A DNA stretch of 26,199 nt from Acidobacteriaceae bacterium (lineage in GTDB: Bacteria > Acidobacteriota > Terriglobia > Terriglobales > Acidobacteriaceae). Positions 13,324 through 20,485 of this stretch are shown here, piece after piece. Made by a program: the position numbers and the translations under genes. Each line of letters begins with the position of its first letter. Position 1 is the first letter of the stretch. The DNA is taken from positions 1 through 26,199 of the forward strand of contig PLBD01000288.1 of NCBI GenBank assembly GCA_003135315.1, read 5' to 3'. Below the pieces are notes generated by a model. That model was not told the origin of the DNA. It made no database searches and saw nothing but the letters and a program-made list of their open reading frames with translations.

Positions 13324-13783
13324 GGAAATCAACAGCAAAGCTCCCAACTTCACTCTGCCCGACGAAAACGGAAACCCGGTTTCGCTCGAGCAGTTTCGCG
13401 GCAAGAACGTAGTCCTGTTCTTCTATCCCAAAGCCAACACGCCCGGCTGAACCATAGAAGCGCGCGGGTTCCGCGACGCATACAGCAAGCTGCAAAAAGC
13501 CGGACTGGTGGTGCTGGGCATCTCGCCTGACACGCCCAAGGCCCAACTCAAGTTTAAGGAAAAAGAGGACCTGCCGTATACCCTCCTCGCCGACGACAAG
13601 AAAGAAGTCGCCAGGATGTTCGACGTGCTGAAAGAGAAAAACATGTACGGCAAGAAGGTGATGGGCATTGTGCGCAGCACGTTTCTCATCGGGCCGGACG
13701 GCAAGATCGTGCATATCTTCTCGCCCGTGAAGCCCGAAGGCCACGCCGAAGAGGTGCTGGCGGAGGTAAAGGCAAGAGGGTAG
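13322..13783 (+). CDS. bcp: Bcp/PrxQ-type peroxiredoxin with in-frame TGA at the catalytic position (putative selenoprotein)
   Basis: Bcp/PrxQ peroxiredoxins reduce hydrogen peroxide and organic peroxides in the cytoplasm through a peroxidatic cysteine. Read through its internal TGA (13448-13450), this gene encodes 153 residues of normal family length: MEINSKAPNFTLPDENG, the strand NVVLFFYPKANTPG, then codon 43 TGA, TIEARGFRDAY, GISPDTPKAQLKF and GIVRSTFLIGPDGKI. Codon 43 is exactly the peroxidatic position in P36-x3-T40-x2-[C], and the active-site Arg is R118. The frame is intact on both sides. A SECIS-like stem-loop follows the TGA. The usual second cysteine (five residues on) is R48, and the protein has no cysteine at all, so it would be a 1-Sec type needing an external reductant. 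A nonsense-mutated pseudogene is the alternative, but the conserved downstream sequence and the hairpin argue against it. A caller that treats TGA as stop would report only a fragment from about 13508. Confidence 0.85.
13460..13479 (+). promoter_or_regulatory. candidate bacterial SECIS element
   Basis: In the mRNA, GCG-CGCGG (13460-13467) pairs with CCGCG-A-CGC (13471-13479), giving 8 bp with one bulged A, closed by a GUU loop. The stem starts 10 nt after the TGA and the first loop base, a G, is 18 nt after it. Known bacterial SECIS elements lie just 3' of the UGA inside the coding region, with a G at the start of the apical loop roughly 16-37 nt away; this one fits. The fold was drawn by eye and its energy was not computed. 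Confidence 0.65.
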
Positions 13784-13799
13784 TCCTTTGCGCCCGATC

Positions 13800-14594
13800 A
13801 TGCCTCTTCTTCAGGCCAGCCATCTTGCCAAAATGTTCCACGTGGAAGATTTTTCTTCCCATTTTGGGAAAAACGCCGCCGGAATCCGCGCCGTCAACGA
13901 CGTCTCCCTGACCATCGAGGCCGGCGAGACCCTGGGCCTCGTCGGCGAATCCGGTTCCGGCAAAAGCACCCTGGGACGGATGCTGCTGCGGCTCATCGAA
14001 CCCGACTCCGGCAAGGTGATCTTCGACGGCCACGATGTCTTGCGCGCCAGCGGATCGGACCTGCGCCGTCTCCGCCGTGACATGCAGATCATCTTCCAGG
14101 ATCCCTTCGGCTCGCTCGACCCGCGCATGACGGTCGAGCAGATCGTCTACGAGCCGATAGCGATCCATGGCAGCGAAGACGGACGATCGCGCCGCGAGCA
14201 GGCCAGTGAGGTCATGCGCGCCGTCGGACTCGACGCCTCCGCCCTGCGGCGCTATCCGCACGAGTTCAGCGGTGGCCAGCGCCAGCGCATCGGGATCGCG
14301 CGCGCCCTGGTCCTGCGGCCGCGCTTCATCGTTGCCGACGAGCCCGTCTCCGCCCTCGACGTCAGCGTGGGAGCGCAGATCGTCAATCTGCTCAAACAGC
14401 TTCAGCGGGAGTTTCAGCTGACGTATCTGTTCATCTCGCATTCCATGCCAATCGTGCGCTATCTCGCCGACCGCATCGCCGTCATGCAGCGCGGGGAATT
14501 GGTGGAGGTGGGCACCACGCAACAGATCACCACCGCGCCCCAGCATCCCTACACCAGGACGCTGCTGGCCGCCACGCCCGAGATGCAGGAGTAG
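13800..14594 (+). CDS. ABC transporter ATP-binding protein, oligopeptide (OppF/DppF) type
   Basis: This 264-residue ATPase has all nucleotide-binding motifs: Walker A GESGSGKST, Q-loop FQDPFGSLDP, signature FSGGQRQRIGIARAL, Walker B FIVADEP with the catalytic Glu, D-loop SALDVS and switch His in FISHSM. The Q-loop wording and the ending HPYTRTLLAATPE place it with peptide/nickel importers of the OppF/DppF type. It stops right after that phrase and lacks most of the C-terminal oligo_HPY extension of the usual 320-330 residues. No permease, binding protein or second ATPase is adjacent. It begins 16 nt after the peroxiredoxin stop and is probably co-transcribed. A TTG at 13788, 8 nt after GAGG, is a competing start that would add four residues. 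Confidence 0.92.
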   Translation: MPLLQASHLAKMFHVEDFSSHFGKNAAGIRAVNDVSLTIEAGETLGLVGESGSGKSTLGRMLLRLIEPDSGKVIFDGHDVLRASGSDLRRLRRDMQIIFQDPFGSLDPRMTVEQIVYEPIAIHGSEDGRSRREQASEVMRAVGLDASALRRYPHEFSGGQRQRIGIARALVLRPRFIVADEPVSALDVSVGAQIVNLLKQLQREFQLTYLFISHSMPIVRYLADRIAVMQRGELVEVGTTQQITTAPQHPYTRTLLAATPEMQE

Positions 14595-14650
14595 AGCGTT
14601 ACCGGTATACCTCCGACGCCAGGTCGTGGCTCAGCTTGAATGTATTGGCG

Positions 14651-15034
14651 TCAGTTTCGGTTGGATGTGGGCTCTCCTACAAACACCAGGCACCCGTTTG
14701 GATCGCCAATGTGGAACTCGGTCATCCCATATTCCCTGTCAAATAAATCCCGGATTTCGTAGCGGTTCTTGAATGTTTTCACATGCTCCCACAAAACATG
14801 AATGCCAGAAACCTCAATGTATATCTCGGTATGCCCGCGGACACACTTCATAACCTCATCTGATGCAGCCTCTTGGAAGTGGATGGTTTGACCATCCCGC
14901 TCCAGTATCGAGTACTCCGGCGATTTCAAGGTTGGCGCAAATCCAAGCACGCTCTGGTAAAACAGAATGGTTTCCTCCATATTGGCAGTCGCCAGCATAG
15001 GGCTGATTCTCTTCGCTATTGGTGTGCTTTTCAT
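14651..15034 (-). CDS. VOC (glyoxalase/bleomycin-resistance-like) family protein
   Basis: The 127-residue protein shows one beta-alpha-beta-beta-beta module twice over: ISPMLATANMEETILFYQSV with LGFAP and DGQTIHFQ in the first half, then HTEIYIEVSGI, REYGMTEFHIGDPNGC and LVFVGE in the second. This is the vicinal-oxygen-chelate pattern. Such proteins include metal-dependent lyases and isomerases and drug-binding proteins; the reaction cannot be assigned. Possible metal ligands are H56-type and E residues on the paired strands. The ATG at 15034 has GAGG about 8 nt upstream; longer frames to 15127 add nothing recognisable. The coding sequence is visibly less GC-rich than its neighbours, which may mean recent acquisition. 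It is convergent with the ABC ATPase, and no operon partner is evident. Confidence 0.83.
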   Translation of the reverse strand: MKSTPIAKRISPMLATANMEETILFYQSVLGFAPTLKSPEYSILERDGQTIHFQEAASDEVMKCVRGHTEIYIEVSGIHVLWEHVKTFKNRYEIRDLFDREYGMTEFHIGDPNGCLVFVGEPTSNRN

Positions 15035-15240
15035 CACGGACCTCACCAGCCTGATAGTTTCCCGCTGTCGAGACATGATGGCACAGCGGAAGAGCCAATG
15101 CGAGCCCTGGACCTCAAACTGACCCACTACCGGAGACCACGTTATCAGGCCGTTTTATTGACCTTCTGGCGGCCTCATCAGTCGCCACGGCTTAGCTTCC
15201 GGATTGGTGGTACCATTCCCTGCTAACCGAGGAGAAAGCC

Positions 15241-15750
15241 ATGCCTCATTGCACGAAGTGCGGAACGGAAGTTCCCGTCAATGCGCAGTTCTGCTCCAGT
15301 TGCGGACAGCCGCAACCTCCAGCGCCGGTCGCTCCGCCGGGATGGCAACCCCCGCCGCCCGCCGCCCGCTCTGGTATGTCGGAGAACACCGCCGCCGCCT
15401 TGAGCTACGCTTTAGGCTGGATCACTGGCATCATTTTCTTTCTGATCGATAAGCGTCCCTACGTGCGCTTCCATGCCGCGCAGTCCATCGTCACCTTCGG
15501 CGCGCTGAACATCATCCGCGTTTTCGTGGCGATGATCTTCGGCGTCGGATGGATGTTCGGCAGCCATCACCACCTGGGCTACGGCTATGCCGGATGGGGC
15601 AGCGTCGGACTCGGCATCGCCGTGATCAGCTTGCTGGGGATTCTGACTTTCGTCCTGTGGATCTACTGCCTGATCAAAGCTGGGACGGGACAGCCTTTCA
15701 TGCTGCCTGTCGCCGGCCCGATTGCGAAGAGCCTTGCCGGACAGCAGTAA
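15241..15750 (+). CDS. zinc-ribbon DUF4870 membrane protein
   Basis: The 169-residue product starts with a zinc ribbon (CTKCGTEVPVNAQFCSSCG; four cysteines as CxxC...CxxC) and a Pro-rich linker. Three to four hydrophobic segments follow in the DUF4870/Tic20-like arrangement: LSYALGWITGIIFFLID, the family phrase VRFHAAQSIVTFGAL, then a His/Gly loop (SHHHLGYGYAGWG) and two more membrane segments. The family is common in bacteria and its function is unknown. A strong GAGGAG 7 nt before the ATG fixes the start. It stands alone, convergent with the TPR gene on its right; the two stops are 45 nt apart. Confidence 0.88.
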   Translation: MPHCTKCGTEVPVNAQFCSSCGQPQPPAPVAPPGWQPPPPAARSGMSENTAAALSYALGWITGIIFFLIDKRPYVRFHAAQSIVTFGALNIIRVFVAMIFGVGWMFGSHHHLGYGYAGWGSVGLGIAVISLLGILTFVLWIYCLIKAGTGQPFMLPVAGPIAKSLAGQQ

Positions 15751-15795
15751 CCCGGGGTCGTGAGGCGCTCAGAGCTGGGTCAGGCGTCCCGCCTT

Positions 15796-16629
15796 CTACT
15801 GAATGGCCTGCGGCCGCTGCGCCATCAGTTCCTCGAAGCGCTTGTCCGAGCGCAGGGCAGCGAACTCGTGGTCACTATAGACATCGTTGATGTGCTTGTA
15901 GCCGTTCTCCATGGCCTTGCGCAGGTACTCCAGCGAGCGATCGAAGTCTCCGGCTTGCGCGTACATCCTGGCCACCATGAACGAAAAGGCGGCGCGATCG
16001 TCGGGCGAAGTCGCTTGCGCCATGATCCCGGTACGGGTGACGCGGGTGAAGATATCGGGATCGCGCGAGAACGCCAGCGCGTATTGCTTGCCCGCATCCG
16101 CATAATCATGCTCGCCGAAATATGATGACCCCATGTTGTAGTAGAACACTGCGTCGTTGGGGCGAAGCTCGATGGCTTTCTTGTAGTAAACGATTGCCTT
16201 GTCGTACTTCCTCTTCATCTGCTCGACGTAACCGCGGTTGTTGTAGCTCTCCGCAGCATGCTTGTCGGCCTTGATGGCATGGTCGAAGCATTTGGTTGCC
16301 TTGTCCGGACGCTGCAGCAGCAGGTAGGACATGCCCTCCTTGTTCCATAGATTGGCCGAGGGCTGCTTCTTCAGCGCGATGTTGTAGTAGTCGATGGAGT
16401 CGAAGTAACGCTTCTGCGCGCGCAACTGATCGCCCTGTTCCTCAAGATCGGCGGCGGAGGCGCTGCCATCGGGTATGGGCGGCGGCGTGAGCTGCGTTGC
16501 CGGCGATGTGGCTTCCACTGGCGGCGACGCCTGGCCGTTCTGCGCCCAGGCCATCAATGGGAAAACGAGCAGCAGAGTTACCAGGCTACAGATGGGAAGC
16601 AAGACCCGAGGTGATCGCGGACGAGCCAT
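15796..16629 (-). CDS. secreted tetratricopeptide-repeat protein
   Basis: The 277-residue product has a signal peptide (basic MARPRSPR, core VLLPICSLVTLLLVFPLMAWA, cleavage near AWA) and a Pro/Thr/Ala linker. At least three TPR units follow between about residues 65 and 180, marked by LEEQGDQLRAQKRYFDSIDY, AESYNNRGYVEQM and AVFYYNMGSSYFGEHDYADA. A further helical pair near AFSFMVARMYAQAGDFDRSL suggests another, more diverged unit. TPR proteins serve as protein-protein scaffolds; periplasmic location is inferred from the signal. The ATG at 16629 is preferred to one at 16635 because AGAGG then has a 6-nt spacer instead of none. It follows the PBP gene on the same strand, 81 nt away. Confidence 0.88.
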   Translation of the reverse strand: MARPRSPRVLLPICSLVTLLLVFPLMAWAQNGQASPPVEATSPATQLTPPPIPDGSASAADLEEQGDQLRAQKRYFDSIDYYNIALKKQPSANLWNKEGMSYLLLQRPDKATKCFDHAIKADKHAAESYNNRGYVEQMKRKYDKAIVYYKKAIELRPNDAVFYYNMGSSYFGEHDYADAGKQYALAFSRDPDIFTRVTRTGIMAQATSPDDRAAFSFMVARMYAQAGDFDRSLEYLRKAMENGYKHINDVYSDHEFAALRSDKRFEELMAQRPQAIQ

Positions 16630-16710
16630 GGCCATCCTCTTGCTCCGTCCACATTACGCTGGGCGCTAGAATGCGACGCGGACGAAAGCGGTTTCTTGTC
16701 AATATTAGAC

Positions 16711-19422
16711 CTATTTAGGGCTAGTATTGTTCCCATTTTGTGCCGCATTCGTCCCGTTATCCTGCTCTTCATCACTGTCGCCCTTGCCGAAGATACGTCC
16801 GAAGAATCCTTTCTTCTTTTTCGCCTTCGGCGGTTGCGCCTGCGCGGCCTCACCGCTGGGCGGGGATTGACCTTGCTGACCGGCTGCTGTCGCGACTGGT
16901 CCGTTAGTGTTCGGAGGCGGCGCGGCCACTGCCGGCGCTCCCAGTCCCAGGATTTTGGTGAAGAATCCACGATGATCGCCGGTCGTCTGATCGCACGTGT
17001 CTTTAGGCTCCGTGCCCTCGATGAATGCGACGGTGTAATCCTCCGGGCACGACGGCGTCGCCAGGCGGTTGGTCACTTTGTCGAGCTGGACGGTGACGAC
17101 TCCCTGGGGCGCCTTGAACTCGCTCACATCCGCATACTGCGGCACCTTAATCGCGCGCTTCATGAACTCCGCCCAGATGGGCGCAGCCGCGGCGCCACCC
17201 GCCAGCTTGATATCGGTGTAGTCGTCATTGCCCACCCAGACGATACACAGCAGATTGCTGGTGTAGCCGGCGAACCAGGCGTCGTGCGAGGTCCCGGTCT
17301 TTCCCGCGGCTGGCGCTGTGAACCCTCGCGCCCGCACTGGATAGCCAGTGCCATTGTTCACCACGGCTTCCATCATGGTCGTCATGACGTAGGCCACCCG
17401 CGGGTCGAGCACCTGCTTGTTGTCGGAGCTGTAGTTGTTCAGGACGTTGCCGTGCGCGTCGCGCACCGACCGCACCATCAGCGGCGACAGCCGCGTTCCG
17501 CCGTTGGCGAACACGGTGTATGCGCCTGCCATCTCTACCGGCGTCGCGTCGTAAGCGCCAAGCGCAATGGCCGGCGTGGCGCGCACACTGGAGATGCCTG
17601 CGGCCTTGGCCAAAGCCGCAACTTTGTCGAAGCCCACTTCCTGCCCCAGGCGGACGGTCGCGTTGTTCAACGACTCAGCCAGCGCGTAACGCGCCGTGAC
17701 CTCGCCGTGGAAGGTCTCGTGATAGTTGCGCGGCTCGTAAACCTGATCGCCGTTGAACGGAATGCTCACCTGCGAGTCGTCAATCAGGCTGGCAGGAGTG
17801 AATACGCCGTCGGTGTTGGTCGCCACTCCGGTATTGGAATCGGTGGTGGTATCGGCGAACAGCGTCTGTCCCGTTACCGCGGTATTGATCGCCGCCGCAT
17901 AGACAAACGGCTTGAAGATGGAGCCGGTTGGACGCTTCGCGATGGCGTGGTTCAACTGGCTGAGACCGTAATTTCTGCCTCCCACCAGCGCCAGGATCTC
18001 GCCGGTATGCGGATCGAGGGCGATCAGCGCCACCTGCGGCATCGGTCCCGATTCCACCTTGATTTCCGTCGTCGCATCCTTGCCGGTGCCGGTCTTGATC
18101 TTGTGCGTGCGCCGCTTGATCACCTGCTCATCGACGACCTTCATGCCGATATCGACTGCCTCGGCGGCGGCGCGCTGCAGGTCGGGATCGATGGTGGTGT
18201 AGATCCGCAGCGCGTGGTTGTTCAGCTCCTGCTCATTGAACTGGCCGGAGAGCTGGTCCTTCACCAGGTCGACGAAGTAGGGCGCGTCGCTGGCCTCCAC
18301 GTTGGGCGTCGCCAGCGTGAGCGGCGCCGCTTCGGCGCGCTCCGCCTCATCGCGCGTGATGGCGCCGGTTTCCACCATCGACTCCAGCACCAGGTTGCGG
18401 CGCTCCAGCGCGCGCTTCGGATACTTGTACGGCGAAAGATAATTCGGACGCTGGATCATTCCCGCCAGCAGAGCGGCTTCCGGCAGCGTGAGGTTCTTGA
18501 CGTCCTTGTTGAAGTAGGAGTGCGCGGCCTCGCCAAACCCGTTGATGGTGAACGAGCCGCGCTGCCCCAGATACACCTCATTGGCGTACATCTCGAAGAT
18601 GCGCTGCTTGGAGAATTTCTGCTCCAGCTCGATGGCGATCATCATCTCCGTCAGCTTGCGTTTGAGAGTCTTCTGGGGAGTGAGGAAGAACCCGCGTGAG
18701 AGCTGCATGGTGATGGTCGAGCCGCCCTGCTCGTGCCGGCCTTCGCGCACATCCACCGCAGCAGCTTCGATCAGGCGGAAGTAATTGACGCCGCCGTGCT
18801 GGAAGAAGCGGCGGTCTTCGATGGCCAGCACAGCGTTCACCAGCACCGGTGGAATGTCCTGGAACTTGATGAGCTCGCGTTTGGAGCGGTCCTGGCCCTC
18901 AAACAGCGCAGTCACCAGTTGCGGCTCCAGCTCATAAGCGTCAATCGCCTGATTGTTGCCGCCGGCCGCGCTGATCGATGAGACCTTGCCCCGCTCAAAG
19001 CGAATCACCGCAGCGGAATCGGCGCCATGGAACGATTGCGGCCCGGGCGTAACGTGCAGCCCGTCGGGACCGAGGTGGTAGCGTCCGATGGGCGAGTCGC
19101 TGCCCTCGCTGTAGCCGGCGCGCCGCAACTCGGCCGTAAGCTCGGCCTCGTCAATTTTTTCGCCCACCGAGAGGGTGCGCGGCCGCGCATAGATCTTGGC
19201 TGCGTTGCTGAAGATGCCGCCGGCCATGCGGCGATCCACCACCCGCTCGTACTTCACGTACACGTACGCGAAGACGCCCATGAACACGATCCCGGCAAGG
19301 ATGAAGCCTGCGACGAACAGCTTCACGAGGGGATCGCGAAACGAGAAATGCCGGGTCCGGGCAGTGCTCTTCGACGCCCGCACCGCCGGACTTCGATCAG
19401 GTACTTTGACTTTGATTGCCAC
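16711..19422 (-). CDS. bifunctional class A penicillin-binding protein (PBP1 type)
   Basis: Class A PBPs polymerise lipid II into glycan strands and cross-link peptides on the outer face of the inner membrane. The 903-residue product has a basic cytoplasmic tail, one membrane helix (about residues 34-55) and a UB2H-like region (about 70-165) as in E. coli PBP1b. The GT51 transglycosylase domain has catalytic E202 in EDRRFFQHGG and GGSTITMQLSR. The transpeptidase has SIFK (S501, K504), SLN (S584-N586) and KTG (708-710). All catalytic residues are present. The C-terminal 100 residues are a disordered Pro/Ala/Gln stretch with a Lys-rich patch (KAKKKKGFFGRIFGKG). A UB2H region suggests an outer-membrane lipoprotein activator elsewhere. 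The start is GTG at 19422; no Shine-Dalgarno is visible. Confidence 0.96.
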   Translation of the reverse strand: MAIKVKVPDRSPAVRASKSTARTRHFSFRDPLVKLFVAGFILAGIVFMGVFAYVYVKYERVVDRRMAGGIFSNAAKIYARPRTLSVGEKIDEAELTAELRRAGYSEGSDSPIGRYHLGPDGLHVTPGPQSFHGADSAAVIRFERGKVSSISAAGGNNQAIDAYELEPQLVTALFEGQDRSKRELIKFQDIPPVLVNAVLAIEDRRFFQHGGVNYFRLIEAAAVDVREGRHEQGGSTITMQLSRGFFLTPQKTLKRKLTEMMIAIELEQKFSKQRIFEMYANEVYLGQRGSFTINGFGEAAHSYFNKDVKNLTLPEAALLAGMIQRPNYLSPYKYPKRALERRNLVLESMVETGAITRDEAERAEAAPLTLATPNVEASDAPYFVDLVKDQLSGQFNEQELNNHALRIYTTIDPDLQRAAAEAVDIGMKVVDEQVIKRRTHKIKTGTGKDATTEIKVESGPMPQVALIALDPHTGEILALVGGRNYGLSQLNHAIAKRPTGSIFKPFVYAAAINTAVTGQTLFADTTTDSNTGVATNTDGVFTPASLIDDSQVSIPFNGDQVYEPRNYHETFHGEVTARYALAESLNNATVRLGQEVGFDKVAALAKAAGISSVRATPAIALGAYDATPVEMAGAYTVFANGGTRLSPLMVRSVRDAHGNVLNNYSSDNKQVLDPRVAYVMTTMMEAVVNNGTGYPVRARGFTAPAAGKTGTSHDAWFAGYTSNLLCIVWVGNDDYTDIKLAGGAAAAPIWAEFMKRAIKVPQYADVSEFKAPQGVVTVQLDKVTNRLATPSCPEDYTVAFIEGTEPKDTCDQTTGDHRGFFTKILGLGAPAVAAPPPNTNGPVATAAGQQGQSPPSGEAAQAQPPKAKKKKGFFGRIFGKGDSDEEQDNGTNAAQNGNNTSPK

Positions 19423-19767
19423 GTTTATGAATACGCAGAGAAGCCGCTAAGGTTCTTCCATCCCAACGCGCCCGCTTGCGGCGGGCACACGCCGGGGACA
19501 CCGGCTCTTGAGGATCAGACGACCCAGCGGCGCTCAAGTTATCCCGGACGCCGTCTTGCCGGGGAAATCCTCGGCCCTTCACATGCCTTCGTGGCCCAGT
19601 CCAGGCACAGCCAAGCGCCTGAACAGACGAGGGTAAAAGACGACCGCCAAAGCAGATTTCATTGTAGAACAGACCGCTGGCTGCAAGTAAACGGAGTAAG
19701 CGGATGGTTAATAGCAGGGCCGAATCCTGAAGCCCAGTGCCTCAGTGCTTCCTTGCCCGGACGCACC
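19423..19767. other. 345-nt intergenic region upstream of the PBP gene
   Basis: No gene is supported. On the minus strand TTACTT, an 18-nt spacer and TACAAT (19666-19661) could be a distant promoter for the PBP gene. The right end, 19738-19800, carries repeated CCTCAG/CTGAGG phrases that continue into the 3' end of the neighbouring secreted-protein gene and recur near 23500-23545. Confidence 0.4.
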
Positions 19768-20229
19768 TCAGAACTCCTCATCCCAGGACCTCAGCACTTG
19801 CCAAAGGTTCTTTTGATGGCCGAACAGGACCACACTACGAGGTTCAGTGAGATTGGTACTGGCATCGCCGCACGTATTCTCTGCGACCACACCGGATTTC
19901 ATCGCCTCGGCAAGGGGAAAGGTCCGAGGCGCAAAGCACTCAACCAAACCGTTCGTCAGCAGTACTATGTTCACCGTCTCCGGGACAGGATCTGGCAGCG
20001 TAAACTCGGCAACACCAACGGAATCCGTACGGTGGCACCCTCGGGATTGGTCCGCCGCGGTTGGCTTCGCGGCATCGCCAGCCGGGAACGAGACGCAAAT
20101 CTGCTTCCAACGCAACGGATGCCCGCTCTTGCTGTCAAGAAGAACGACCTTAAGGTCCGCGGCGTAACCAAGGTGGCCGAAAGCGATCAGTAGTGACAAG
20201 CCTGCGAAAATAGGTTTGGAAAAGCGCAT
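19768..20229 (-). CDS. small secreted protein of unknown function
   Basis: The product is 153 residues with a signal peptide (MRFSKPIFAGLSLLIAFGHL, cleavage near GYA). The mature part starts DLKVVLLDSKSGHPLRW and has a beta-rich pattern (VAEFTLPDPVPETVNIVLL) reminiscent of carboxypeptidase-regulatory or transthyretin-like domains; this is only a resemblance. Four cysteines (ICVSF, GCHRT, ECFAP, NTCGD) could form two disulfides. The ATG at 20229 starts the signal peptide; the frame extends to 20286 without support. The last residues (LRSWDEEF) and the stop are encoded by a CTGAGG-type repeat, so the C-terminus may be altered. It is divergent from resB. Function unknown. Confidence 0.72.
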   Translation of the reverse strand: MRFSKPIFAGLSLLIAFGHLGYAADLKVVLLDSKSGHPLRWKQICVSFPAGDAAKPTAADQSRGCHRTDSVGVAEFTLPDPVPETVNIVLLTNGLVECFAPRTFPLAEAMKSGVVAENTCGDASTNLTEPRSVVLFGHQKNLWQVLRSWDEEF

Positions 20230-20485
20230 GGTTACTACCGTCGCGGGCGTTTCAGAGGCTGAGTATAGCTCACTCTTCGCCGGCATTGAAGGATACAGTT
20301 GAAAGGCTGCTCCCGCTTCCGTTCCCCATGCGCGGTTTCATCACTGCAATGCGTGATAAGCCTCACTTCCGAGGCATGACCGCTGGCTCACGGCCAGCGT
20401 AACCCTTGACACAACAAACACTTAGCGGGGAGGCAGTTGTGGCTCCTGATTTGCACCTGTCACTGGCTCACGGGAAGGAGCGAGT

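Noticed and set aside
13322..13447. Peroxiredoxin gene as a nonsense-mutated pseudogene or a 42-residue fragment
   Set aside because: The stop falls exactly on the catalytic codon, the downstream frame is undamaged and a hairpin follows it. Decay by chance at that one codon is less likely than selenocysteine, though not excluded.
16696..18699. 667-codon plus-strand frame opposite the PBP gene
   Set aside because: It is antisense to a clearly conserved gene; Arg/His/Val-rich translation typical of a shadow.
19027..20193. 388-codon plus-strand frame across the PBP start, the intergenic region and a secreted-protein gene
   Set aside because: It spans two opposite-strand genes and a spacer with no coherent protein features.
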